A DNA stretch of 64,000 nt from Stenotrophomonas geniculata ATCC 19374 = JCM 13324 (GTDB lineage: Bacteria; Pseudomonadota; Gammaproteobacteria; Xanthomonadales; Xanthomonadaceae): positions 46,462 to 110,461 of the forward strand of contig NZ_LLXT01000129.1 of NCBI RefSeq assembly GCF_001431625.1. Direction: 5' to 3'. The notes under the pieces are model-generated. The model searched no databases. It was not told where the DNA came from and was given only the letters and a program-made list of their open reading frames with translations. A program made the position numbers and the translations under genes. Position 1 is the stretch's first letter. Each line of letters opens with the position of its first letter. Below are positions 14,482 to 22,168 of this stretch, piece by piece.

Positions 14482-15402
14482 ATGGCCCATCCCATCTCCG
14501 TATCCCTGATTGGCGTTCCCACCGATGTCGGTGCGGGCCATCGCGGTGCCCGGCTGGGGCCGGAGGCGCTGCGCGTGGCGGGCCTGCCGGAGGCGCTGGA
14601 AGCGCGCGGCGTGGACGTGCGCGACCTGGGCAATCTGGATGGCCCGCGCAACCCGTGGACCACGCCGGTGGAAGGCTACCGCCACCTGGACGAAGTGGTG
14701 GCATGGAACCACGCACTGATGGAAGCCAGCTACGCCGAACTGCAGGCCGGGCGCATGCCGATCATGCTTGGTGGCGACCATTGCCTGGGCATCGGTTCGA
14801 TCACCGCCGTCGCGCGCTGGTGCCGCGAGCAGGGCAAGACCCTGCGCGTGCTGTGGCTGGATGCGCATTCCGATTTCAACACCAGCGATGTCACCCCGTC
14901 GGGCAACATCCACGGCATGCCGGTGGCCTGCCTGTGCGGCCTCGGCCCGAAGGCGCTGACCCACCTCGGCGGCAGCGCACCGGCGATCACCCCGTCGCAG
15001 ATGCACCAGATCGGTATCCGCTCGGTGGACCCGGACGAGAAGCGCCTGATCAAGACCCACAAGGTCGATGTGTACGACATGCGCTACATCGACGAGAACG
15101 GCATGAAGCGCGCGGTGGAAGCGGCGCTGGCCGGTATCGACGAGAACACCCACCTGCATGTCAGCTTCGATGTGGACTTCCTCGACCCCAGCATCGCACC
15201 GGGCGTGGGCACCACCGTGCCGGGCGGGGTGAACTACCGTGAGGCGCAGCTGGTGATGGAAATGATCGCCGACGCCGGGCGCATGGGGTCGCTGGACATC
15301 GTTGAGCTCAACCCCTTGCTGGACAAGCAGAATGCCACCGCTGAACTGGCCGTGGACCTGGTGGAAAGCCTGTTCGGCAAGTCCACCCTGATGCGCGACT
15401 GA
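14482..15402 (+). CDS. rocF: Arginase
   Basis: Arginase hydrolyses arginine to ornithine and urea. This 306-residue member of the ureohydrolase fold shows all binuclear manganese motifs: GGDHCLGIGS with His100, DAHSDFNT with Asp127, His129 and Asp131, and SFDVDFLDP in the C-terminal half. The N-terminal GVPTDVGAGHRGARLGP and the substrate loop with SGNIHGMPV are those of true arginases rather than agmatinases. A strong ribosome site (AGGAGG) precedes ATG 14482. It stands alone, so its regulation is not evident from context. Confidence 0.92.
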   Translation: MAHPISVSLIGVPTDVGAGHRGARLGPEALRVAGLPEALEARGVDVRDLGNLDGPRNPWTTPVEGYRHLDEVVAWNHALMEASYAELQAGRMPIMLGGDHCLGIGSITAVARWCREQGKTLRVLWLDAHSDFNTSDVTPSGNIHGMPVACLCGLGPKALTHLGGSAPAITPSQMHQIGIRSVDPDEKRLIKTHKVDVYDMRYIDENGMKRAVEAALAGIDENTHLHVSFDVDFLDPSIAPGVGTTVPGGVNYREAQLVMEMIADAGRMGSLDIVELNPLLDKQNATAELAVDLVESLFGKSTLMRD

Positions 15403-15564
15403 CCGCCCCTGCTGAACGGATTGCCGAACCGTTCACGCCCGCTCCACGCCCCTGCCGCCAGATTGCACTTCACGCGGCGGCAGTGGGCATTGGTGCCCTC
15501 CCGCCGAGCGAAAGAATCCCATCCGCGAATAAAGCGGTATAGCGGCGAACCCAAGGAGAAGCCC

Positions 15565-15702
15565 ATGAAGCGCGTAGTTGCCCTGATGCTGTTGTCGATG
15601 TTCTCGGTGGCCCTGCTGGCCGGTTGCAACACCGTGGCCGGTGCTGGCAAGGACGTGCAGAAGGCCGGTGAAAAGGTTGAGGACGCCGCCAAGGGCAAGT
15701 AA
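15565..15702 (+). CDS. Entericidin A/B-family small lipoprotein
   Basis: This 45-residue protein has a lipoprotein signal (MKRVVALMLLSMFSVALLAG, with Cys21 directly after the Gly) followed by NTVAGAGKDVQKAGEKVEDAAKGK, the short amphipathic helix typical of entericidins. In enterobacteria EcnA/EcnB form a membrane-acting antidote and toxin pair under stress control; in Xanthomonads single genes are usual and their role is unclear. A strong AAGGAGAA site precedes the ATG. A perfect rho-independent terminator follows at 15729. The gene is therefore a monocistronic, probably abundant transcript. Confidence 0.85.
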   Translation: MKRVVALMLLSMFSVALLAGCNTVAGAGKDVQKAGEKVEDAAKGK

Positions 15703-15728
15703 GCCCGGCGCGGAACGGAAAGAGAAAG

Positions 15729-15755
15729 GGCCGGGGACATCCCCGGCCTTTTTTT
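15729..15755 (+). terminator. Rho-independent terminator of the entericidin-like gene
   Basis: GGCCGGGG at 15729-15736 pairs perfectly with CCCCGGCC at 15741-15748 around an ACAT loop and is followed by seven T residues. Confidence 0.93.
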
Positions 15756-15905
15756 GTGCGTGCTTTTCACTACATGCTGTCGAAGCGTAGTGAACCATTC
15801 AAGCAGGTGAGCATTGTTTTCATGGTCGGTTGACCGGCACCCAACAGCCGCTGCGCGAAGCTGGAGCTACGGTAAGAACGCCGTTGCAGCCAAGGATTCC
15901 CAGCA

Positions 15906-16127
15906 ATGAACAAAGACATCATTTCCGGCAAGTGGTCGCAGCTGAAGGGCAAGGCCCAGGCCAAGTGGGGCGATCTGACCAACGACGATTTCGATGTGGC
16001 CGAGGGCAATGCCGAGTATCTGGCCGGTCGCCTGCAGGAACGTTATGGCTGGGCCAAGGACCGCGCCGAGAAGGAAGTCCGTGAGTTCCAGGACAGCGTG
16101 AGCAAGGACTACCCGGACTACAAGTAA
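15906..16127 (+). CDS. CsbD-family stress protein
   Basis: This 73-residue hydrophilic protein has the CsbD pattern: [22 protein letters not shown], then a central [22 protein letters not shown] and a helix [13 protein letters not shown]. CsbD proteins are strongly induced in general stress and stationary phase in many bacteria, but their molecular role is unknown. It is monocistronic, between the entericidin terminator and a long perfect hairpin. Upstream, the sequence GCTGGAGCTACGGTAAGAACGCC-like stretch may hold its promoter, but I see no clear consensus. Confidence 0.88.
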   Translation: MNKDIISGKWSQLKGKAQAKWGDLTNDDFDVAEGNAEYLAGRLQERYGWAKDRAEKEVREFQDSVSKDYPDYK

Positions 16128-16144
16128 GCGCTTCGGTTTCCCCC

Positions 16145-16187
16145 ACAACACAACGCCCGCACCGAGAGGTTGCGGGCGTTGTGTTGT
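16145..16187. terminator. Perfect 17-bp stem-loop between convergent genes
   Basis: Bases 16145-16161 (starting ACAACACAACGCC) pair perfectly with 16171-16187 around a 9-nt loop. It sits between the stops of csbD (+) and the gene at 16201 (-), so it could end both transcripts. No clean T-tract follows in either direction, although the outer stem itself is T/A-rich. Confidence 0.7.
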
Positions 16188-16200
16188 CTGGGCGGGAGGA

Positions 16201-16995
16201 TCAGCGCGCCGGCGGGTCCGGCACGTAACGGTTGGGGAAGGCCTGCGGCTCGCGCGGCAGGCGCGAGGGCGAATCCACCAGGATGCCGCGTGCGCGCAGG
16301 TTGCGGGCGCTGTCGTAGCGCAGCTGCAGGACCTGCGCCGGGCTGCGGCTGGCGCGTTCGAAGTCGGTATCGCGTACCGACGACTGTTCGCGTGCGCCGT
16401 GGCCGGTGCCCAGCGCAGGAGCCTGCGACTTGCTGGCATAGCCCTCGATGCGGCTGGCGCTGGCGTCGGCCGCCGCTTCGGCCGTCGGGGCCGGTGCTGG
16501 CAGGCTACGGCGCAGGATCGGATCCGGACGCCAGCGGCGCGCTTCCTCGAACACGGCCACGCCCACCACGCCGATGTTGTCCGGGCGGCCAGTGCGGCTG
16601 GCATAGCTGCCGCTGGGGCTGCTGAACACGAACTGCGCCACTTCGTCCTGGCTCTTGCGCCAGCCGGTGATGTCGGCGCGCTGGCCGGGGTTGAGCACGT
16701 AGCCGGTCTGCGACGGATCGGCATCCTCGCCGGAGATGGCGTTGACGCCGTCCACCGACAGCACCACCAGCACCCGGCGCGGGCTGTCGTTGTACAGGCG
16801 GACGGCGTAGCGGTGGCCGCGCTCGCCGGCCACCCATCGCTGGCCCTCGGCAGGGTAGCTGCGCAATTCGGTGCCGCGGTCGCGGTCGACCAGGGACATG
16901 CGCACGGGGCCGCCCTCGTAGGCCGGCGGCGGCATCGGGGCGGGGCGGAAGCCGGCCAGGGGCAGGATCAACAGCAGGGGCAGCAGGCGTTTCAT
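16201..16995 (-). CDS. Exported protein of unknown function
   Basis: This 264-residue protein starts at ATG 16995 with a signal peptide (MKRLLPLLLILPLAG). The mature part has an Ig-like beta pattern: VRMSLVDRDRGTELRSYPAEGQRWVAGERG, YAVRLYNDSPRRVLVVLSVDGVNAI, then GYVLNPGQRADITGWRKS and FVFSSP..SYASRTG. This looks like a cell-surface beta-sandwich. The C-terminal third is Ala/Arg-rich and ends in PDPPAR. The pattern 'YNDSPRRVLVVLSVDGVN..SG' recurs in many gammaproteobacterial hypothetical proteins; I know no function. It is a single gene, divergent from trpS. Confidence 0.68.
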   Translation of the reverse strand: MKRLLPLLLILPLAGFRPAPMPPPAYEGGPVRMSLVDRDRGTELRSYPAEGQRWVAGERGHRYAVRLYNDSPRRVLVVLSVDGVNAISGEDADPSQTGYVLNPGQRADITGWRKSQDEVAQFVFSSPSGSYASRTGRPDNIGVVGVAVFEEARRWRPDPILRRSLPAPAPTAEAAADASASRIEGYASKSQAPALGTGHGAREQSSVRDTDFERASRSPAQVLQLRYDSARNLRARGILVDSPSRLPREPQAFPNRYVPDPPAR

Positions 16996-17103
16996 CGGGC
17001 GTCTCCAGCGGGGTTGCGTGAATGAACGCGCCGCAGGCCCTGACGGGGTTGGTGGCGTGCAAGGTAAACTGGCCCCGTTCATCGAAGGTTACCCCACGCA
17101 GTC

Positions 17104-18399
17104 ATGACCACCCGAGTCCTCACCGGCATCACCCCCTCCGGCACGCCCCACCTGGGCAACTACGTTGGCGCCATCCGTCCGGCCATCGCGGCCAGCCGCG
17201 CGCCGGGGATCGAGAGCTTCTTCTTCCTGGCCGACCTGCACAGCCTGATCAAGTCCCAGGACCCGCAGCGCACCCAGCGCGCGACCCTGGAGATCGCGGC
17301 CAGCTGGCTGGCCTGCGGCCTGGACCCGGAACACGTGTGGTTCTACCGCCAGAGCGACATCCGCGAGACCACCGAGCTGATGTGGTTCCTGACCGCCATC
17401 GCCAGCAAGGGCATCCTCAACCGCGCGCACGCCTACAAGGCGGCGGTGGACAAGAACCGCGAGGAAGGCGTGGACGAGGATGCAGGCGTCAGCGCCGGCC
17501 TGTTCATGTACCCGGTGCTGATGGCCGCCGATATCCTCATCTTCAAGGCCAACCAGGTACCGGTGGGCCGTGACCAGATCCAGCACATCGAGATGGCGCG
17601 CGATTTCGCCCAGCGCTTCAACCACGTGTACGGCAAGGAGTATTTCCCGCTGCCGGACGTGGTGATCGACGAGCAGGTGGCGACGCTGGCCGGCCTGGAT
17701 GGCCGCAAGATGAGCAAGAGCTACCACAACACCATTCCGCTGTTCGTGCCGCGCGAGGAGCTGAAGAAGCTGGTGTTCTCGATCCTGACCGACTCGCGCG
17801 CACCGGGCGAACCCAAGGACACCGAGGGCTCGGCACTGTTCCAGATGTATCAGGCGTTCGCTACCCCGGAACAGACGGCGGAATTCGCCAAGGCGTTCGC
17901 CGCCGGCATCGGCTGGGGCGATGCCAAGCAGCAGCTGTTCGAGCGCATCGACAGCGAGCTGTCGCCGCTGCGCGAGCGCTACAACGCGCTGATGGCCGAG
18001 CCGGAGAAGATCGAAGCGCTGCTCAAGCGCCGTGGCCAGCAGCTGCGCGAGCGGCTGGCGGCACCGCTGCTGGAAGAGCTGCGCCATGCCGTGGGTCTGC
18101 GTGACCTGTCCAGCGCCGGCGACATCGCCAGCGAAGATGCCGGTGTGGCCCGCGTGGCACCGCCGCTGTTCAAGCAGTACCGCGAAAAGGATGGTCGTTT
18201 CTACTTCAAGCTGACCGCCGGTGACGGCACGCTGCTGATCCAGAGCGAAGGCTTCGATTCGCCGCGTGATGCCGGCCAGCTGATCGCGGTGATCAAGCAG
18301 GCCGAGCAGGGCGACCAGCTGCAGAGCGAACTGTTCAAGCTGGAAGCCGAAGTGGACGCCGTGCTGGCCGCGCTGGCCGTGCTGCGCGAAGGGACCTGA
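17104..18399 (+). CDS. trpS: Tryptophanyl-tRNA synthetase
   Basis: This class I aminoacyl-tRNA synthetase charges tRNA-Trp. The HIGH motif appears as TPHLGN at residues 14-19, and the KMSKS motif is exact at 202-206. The catalytic domain is the usual one of about 330 residues (VGRDQIQHIEMARDFAQRFN, SAGLFMYPVLMAADIL). The protein is longer than E. coli TrpS (431 against 334); the extra C-terminal part of about 90 residues is a feature of Xanthomonad and some other TrpS proteins. It is followed at once by a SMAG palindrome. Confidence 0.96.
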   Translation: MTTRVLTGITPSGTPHLGNYVGAIRPAIAASRAPGIESFFFLADLHSLIKSQDPQRTQRATLEIAASWLACGLDPEHVWFYRQSDIRETTELMWFLTAIASKGILNRAHAYKAAVDKNREEGVDEDAGVSAGLFMYPVLMAADILIFKANQVPVGRDQIQHIEMARDFAQRFNHVYGKEYFPLPDVVIDEQVATLAGLDGRKMSKSYHNTIPLFVPREELKKLVFSILTDSRAPGEPKDTEGSALFQMYQAFATPEQTAEFAKAFAAGIGWGDAKQQLFERIDSELSPLRERYNALMAEPEKIEALLKRRGQQLRERLAAPLLEELRHAVGLRDLSSAGDIASEDAGVARVAPPLFKQYREKDGRFYFKLTAGDGTLLIQSEGFDSPRDAGQLIAVIKQAEQGDQLQSELFKLEAEVDAVLAALAVLREGT

Positions 18400-18410
18400 C
18401 CGGAGGCTGT

Positions 18411-18440
18411 TGTAGAGCCGAGCATGGGCTCGGCTCTACA
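18411..18440. repeat. SMAG repeat, single palindrome
   Basis: TGTAGAGCCGAGC and GCTCGGCTCTACA form a near-perfect 13-bp inverted repeat around a short ATGG centre, starting with the GTAG signature. It lies 12 bp after the trpS stop and may serve as its terminator. Confidence 0.8.
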
Positions 18441-18525
18441 GGGAAGCACTCCGCCGGCACGACCGTGGCACAGCGCCCGTGGCATGATGTCCGCGCGCCT
18501 CCGGCGCGATGACATGGAGTCTGCG

Positions 18526-18822
18526 ATGGCCTGGTTGTCGCTGCTGCTGTTCCTGCCCTGGTTCCTGCTGCTGGGCAGCCTGTACTGGCTGTTCCCGCGC
18601 CAGCCGCGTACCCCGCGGCGGCGCCTGTTCGACAGCACCACCCTGGTGCTGGCCTTCGCCCTGAGCATCGTGTCGATGCTGTGGGGCTACCGCATCGGCG
18701 TGGTGCAGCCCGGCGCCGGACCCATCTGGCCACAGGTGCTGGCGGTGCTGTATGCCTACGGCGCGTTCCTGGCGGTGCTGGTGCTGGCATTGATGCTGCG
18801 GCCGCGATGGCTGGACCGGTAG
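18526..18822 (+). CDS. Small inner-membrane protein, unknown
   Basis: This 98-residue protein has three hydrophobic helices (about 2-20, 36-54 and 68-90) separated by short basic loops (FPRQPRTPRRRLFDS after the first). It is flanked by SMAG repeats on both sides. ATG 18526 is favoured because a GGAG site lies 6 nt upstream; ATG 18514 would add four residues. I recognise no family, and the neighbours give no functional hint. Confidence 0.6.
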   Translation: MAWLSLLLFLPWFLLLGSLYWLFPRQPRTPRRRLFDSTTLVLAFALSIVSMLWGYRIGVVQPGAGPIWPQVLAVLYAYGAFLAVLVLALMLRPRWLDR

Positions 18823-18831
18823 CCCCGCTTT

Positions 18832-18933
18832 TGTAGAGTCGAGCCATGCTCGACTTCGCGTGCCGCTGTAGAGCCGAGCCTATGCTCGGCTGATGCCTGA
18901 CAGAATGGCAGCCGAGCGTGGGCTCGGCTCTAC
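18832..18933. repeat. Cluster of three SMAG palindromes
   Basis: Three GTAG-type units lie in about 100 bp: 18832-18855 (GAGTCGAGC variant), 18867-18891 (GAGCCGAGC variant) and 18908-18933 in opposite orientation. The last two form an inverted pair. The cluster fills the gap between the membrane-protein gene and the hydrolase gene. Confidence 0.82.
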
Positions 18934-19025
18934 AGTAGAGCGCCCTCCGACCAAAGCCGCATCGAACCCGGGCCGCCTGCGCGCCTACCATGGTGTCTGT
19001 TCCCGATCCTGCCAGGTGCGTGCCG

Positions 19026-19958
19026 ATGACCGCCGACCCCAGCATCCACACCATCGATACCGGCTTCCAGCGTCCCGACTTCGACGCGGCCTACCTGATC
19101 GTTGAAAACGGCCGCGCGGCCTTCGTCGACTGCGGCACCGGCCTTTCCGTGCCGGCCATGCTGCAGGCGCTGGCCGACGCGGGGCTGGGCGTGGACGCGG
19201 TGGACTGGCTGCTGCTGACCCATGTGCACCTGGATCACGCCGGTGGCGCCGGCCTGCTGATGCAGCAGCTGCCGAATGCAAAGGCGGTGCTGCACCCGCG
19301 TGGTGCGCCGCACATGATCGACCCGACCCGGCTGATTGCGGGTGCCACGGCGGTATACGGCGCCGAGGAAATCGCCCGCAGCTATGGCCGCATCGAACCG
19401 ATTCCCGCCCAGCGCGTAGTGGTCGCTGAAGATGGCCACCGCATCGACCTGGCTGGCCGCGAGCTGGTACTGCTGCACACGCCGGGCCACGCGCTGCACC
19501 ACTACTGCGTGTGGGATGCGCGCAGCCGCAGCTGGTTCACAGGCGATACCTTCGGCATCTCCTACCGCGAGCTGGACAGCACGCAAGGTGCCTTCATCTT
19601 CCCGACGTCGTCGCCGGTACAGTTCGACCCGGAAGCGATGAAGGCCTCGATCCGGCGCATGCTGGGCTACGGCCCGCAGGCGATGTACCTGACCCACTAC
19701 GGTCGTGTGGAACAGGTGGGGAAACTGGCCGACGACCTGTTCGAGCAGATCGATGCGATGGCCGCCATCGGCCGCCAGTGCGATGGCCGGCCGGACCGTC
19801 ACCGCTGCCTGCTGGCTGCACTGCAGGCGCTGTACCTGGAACGTGCACAGCTGCATGGCTGTGCGCTGGACGATGCGGCGGTGACTGCGGTGCTGGCGAT
19901 GGACATCGAACTCAATGCGCAGGGCCTGGCCTGCTGGCTGGATCGCATCAGCAGGTAG
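19026..19958 (+). CDS. Metallo-beta-lactamase-fold hydrolase
   Basis: This 310-residue protein has the zinc motif THVHLDHAGG (about residues 66-75), a later His in HTPGHALHHY and the bridging Asp in FTGDTFGISY, then LTHYGRVE, the full metal set of the fold. Length and pattern fit the glyoxalase II / phosphorylcholine-esterase-like hydrolases, not beta-lactamases. The substrate is unknown. ATG 19026 is chosen over an upstream in-frame start at 18990 because the fold begins at IDTGFQRPDFDAAYLI. It is monocistronic, after a SMAG cluster. Confidence 0.83.
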   Translation: MTADPSIHTIDTGFQRPDFDAAYLIVENGRAAFVDCGTGLSVPAMLQALADAGLGVDAVDWLLLTHVHLDHAGGAGLLMQQLPNAKAVLHPRGAPHMIDPTRLIAGATAVYGAEEIARSYGRIEPIPAQRVVVAEDGHRIDLAGRELVLLHTPGHALHHYCVWDARSRSWFTGDTFGISYRELDSTQGAFIFPTSSPVQFDPEAMKASIRRMLGYGPQAMYLTHYGRVEQVGKLADDLFEQIDAMAAIGRQCDGRPDRHRCLLAALQALYLERAQLHGCALDDAAVTAVLAMDIELNAQGLACWLDRISR

Positions 19959-20054
19959 ATCCACGCCATGCGCGGGTGACGCCGCCCCAAGCCGCGCCGT
20001 GATGTCACGACCACGTTACACTCTGGTGACTTCCAAGCTAGCCGTGGTACTGCC

Positions 20055-21716
20055 GTGAATCCGATGCGCGTGTTGCTGCTGTCGTCCTGCCTGTTCGTCG
20101 GTGGCCTGGCCCATGCGGCCAATGACCTTCCCGGTGGCGGCATCGATCCGCAGGCACTGTCGCGCCACGTGCGTGTGCTGGCGTCGGATGAATTCGAGGG
20201 CCGCGCGCCGGCGACCGAAGGCGAAGAACGCACGGTGCAGTACCTGATCGAGCAGTTCCGCAGCTATGGCCTGCAGCCGGGTGGTGTGGATGGCAGCTGG
20301 GTGCAGCCGGTGCCGCTGGTGCGCGCGCAGCTTGATGGGCCGGCCAAGGCCAGCCTGTCGCTGAAGCAGGGCAAGCGCGCGCTGGCCAACGGCGTGGACG
20401 TGACCCTGCAGAGCCTGCAGCCGCGCAAGCGCGTGCAGATCAAGAACGCGCCGCTGGTGTTCGTCGGTTACGGCATCGACGCGCCGGAACGCCAGTGGAA
20501 TGACTACAAGGACGTGGACCTGCACGGCAAGATCGCCGTCATGCTGATCAATGACGCGGATTTCGAAGCCGATGCGCCGGGCGCGTTCGACGGCAAGGCA
20601 GTGACCTACTACGGCCGCTGGACCTACAAGTTCGAGGAAGCCGCACGCCGTGGCGCCGAGGGCGTGCTGATCGTGCACGAGACTGCGCCGGCTGCCTATG
20701 GTTGGGCCACGGTGAAGAGCTCGGGCACCTCGCCGCTGTTCGACATCGAGCGCAGCCAGGCTGAAGCCATGGCGCAGCACACACCGCTGCGCGGCTGGAT
20801 GCAGCGCGAGCTGGCTGAGGCGATCTTCGCCGACGCGGGCCTGGACTTCGACGCCGAGAAGCGCAAGGCGATGCGCGCCGACTTCCGTCCGGTGGCGCTG
20901 GATAACGCGAAGCTGAGCGTGGACTTCGCACTCAAGCGCGAGCAGGTGGTGACCCGCAACGTGGTGGCCAAGCTGCCCGGCGGCGAGCATGGCGACGAGG
21001 CGGTGATCTTCTCCGCGCACTGGGATGCGTTCGGTATCGGCCAGGCCGATGCCAAGGGCGATCGCATCCGCCGTGGTGCGATCGACAACGCCACTGGCGT
21101 GGCCACGGTGCTGGAACTGGGCCGCGTGTTCGCCGCCGGCCCGCAGCCGCAGCGCACGCTGTACTTCGTGGCACTGACCGCTGAAGAGAAGGGCCTGCTG
21201 GGCGCCAGCTACTACGCCACGCATCCGCTGGCGCCGCTGGACAAGACCGCTGCAGTGCTGAACATCGAAATGTTCAGCCCGGATGGCCCGACCCGTGACA
21301 TCGCTTCGTGGGGCAAGGGCCGGGTGTCGCTGGAAGGCGATCTGGAACGCGTGGCCAAGGCCCGCGGCCGCAGCTACAGCCCGGACCCGAACCTGGAGGC
21401 CGGCTTCTTCTACCGCGCCGACCACTTCGCCTTTGCGCGCCTGGGCGTGCCGGCGATCACCATCGGCCCCGGTCTGGACAAGCTGGACGGCGGCGTAGAA
21501 GCCGGCCGCGCGCTGCGCGAGAAGTACTTCGCCGACTGCTACCACCAGGCCTGCGATGCCTGGACCCCGAGCTGGGATCCGAGCGGCCACGCCGCCGACA
21601 CCCTGCTGGTCTACGACCTGGGTGCCGAGCTGGCCAACAGCCGCCGCTGGCCGACGTGGGAAAAGGAATCGGAGTTCCGCAGCGCACGCGACAAGAGCGA
21701 AGCCGCCCGCCGCTGA
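20055..21716 (+). CDS. Exported M28-family aminopeptidase
   Basis: This 553-residue zinc peptidase has a signal peptide (AHAANDLPG region). The domains are an M28 start segment (VRVLASDEFEGRAPATEGEERTV), a PA-type insert (about 120-260, LVFVGYGIDAPERQWNDYKD) and the M28 core. The core has metal ligands in SAHWDAFG, IDNATGVATVLELG, ALTAEEKGLLGA and YRADHFAFA. It should release N-terminal amino acids from periplasmic or external peptides. The start is GTG 20055 or ATG 20064. It ends just before a SMAG-like inverted pair. Confidence 0.88.
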   Translation: MNPMRVLLLSSCLFVGGLAHAANDLPGGGIDPQALSRHVRVLASDEFEGRAPATEGEERTVQYLIEQFRSYGLQPGGVDGSWVQPVPLVRAQLDGPAKASLSLKQGKRALANGVDVTLQSLQPRKRVQIKNAPLVFVGYGIDAPERQWNDYKDVDLHGKIAVMLINDADFEADAPGAFDGKAVTYYGRWTYKFEEAARRGAEGVLIVHETAPAAYGWATVKSSGTSPLFDIERSQAEAMAQHTPLRGWMQRELAEAIFADAGLDFDAEKRKAMRADFRPVALDNAKLSVDFALKREQVVTRNVVAKLPGGEHGDEAVIFSAHWDAFGIGQADAKGDRIRRGAIDNATGVATVLELGRVFAAGPQPQRTLYFVALTAEEKGLLGASYYATHPLAPLDKTAAVLNIEMFSPDGPTRDIASWGKGRVSLEGDLERVAKARGRSYSPDPNLEAGFFYRADHFAFARLGVPAITIGPGLDKLDGGVEAGRALREKYFADCYHQACDAWTPSWDPSGHAADTLLVYDLGAELANSRRWPTWEKESEFRSARDKSEAARR

Positions 21717-21717
21717 G

Positions 21718-21791
21718 GTAGTGCCGGCCGCTGGCCGGCAACCTCGTGAACCTTCGGAAAGAATGTGGAGTTGCCGGCCAGCGGCCGGCAC
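21718..21791. repeat. SMAG-type inverted pair (GCCGGCC variant)
   Basis: GTAGTGCCGGCCGCTGGCCGGC at 21718-21739 and its inverted copy GTTGCCGGCCAGCGGCCGGCAC at 21770-21791 each fold into a hairpin and also pair with each other. The stem sequence differs from the GAGCCGAGC units, so this is a second subfamily. It lies between convergent genes. Confidence 0.72.
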
Positions 21792-21804
21792 GATCGCGCG
21801 CTCG

Positions 21805-22137
21805 TCAGCGCCGGCGCAACAGCGTCCATGCGCCCCAGCCACTGGCAGCGAGCGCGGCCAGATAGCACGCCACCATCGTACGCAGGCCAACCGGTGATCC
21901 TGCGTTGATGCCGCGATGCAGGCGCAGCTGCAGCGAGCTGTGGCCGCTGCCCAGGTCCACCGCCAGCTGCAGCGCCAGCGCGCCGCAGAACACCAGCAGG
22001 GCGATCCCGAATCCGATGCGTGGCCACGCGGCCTGCGCGTTGGGACGGCGCAGCAGCCAGGCCAGTGCCGTGGCTGCGGCCAGCGTCGCCGCGATCCACA
22101 TCAGTGGCGTGGCGGGAGACGCAGCGGCCACCGGCAT
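21805..22137 (-). CDS. Small inner-membrane protein, unknown
   Basis: The product is up to 110 residues with three hydrophobic helices: MWIAATLAAATALAWLL, IGFGIALLVFCGALALQLAVDL and MVACYLAALAASGWGAWTLL. A polar loop LGSGHSSLQLRLHRGINAGSP lies between the second and third. The start is doubtful: ATG 22137 lies in the loop of a perfect hairpin without a ribosome site, and ATG 22101 is 12 residues later. It lies 31 bp downstream of the MHS transporter on the same strand. I recognise no family. Confidence 0.5.
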   Translation of the reverse strand: MPVAAASPATPLMWIAATLAAATALAWLLRRPNAQAAWPRIGFGIALLVFCGALALQLAVDLGSGHSSLQLRLHRGINAGSPVGLRTMVACYLAALAASGWGAWTLLRRR

Positions 22138-22150
22138 TGCACCGGTGGCC
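22126..22150 (-). terminator. Perfect 9-bp hairpin after the MHS transporter gene
   Basis: GGCCACCGG at 22126-22134 pairs perfectly with CCGGTGGCC at 22142-22150 around a 7-nt loop. There is no T-tract. It may end the transporter transcript or hide the start codon of the next small gene, whose ATG lies in the loop. Confidence 0.4.
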
Positions 22151-22168
22151 GCAATTACGGCAACGCGC

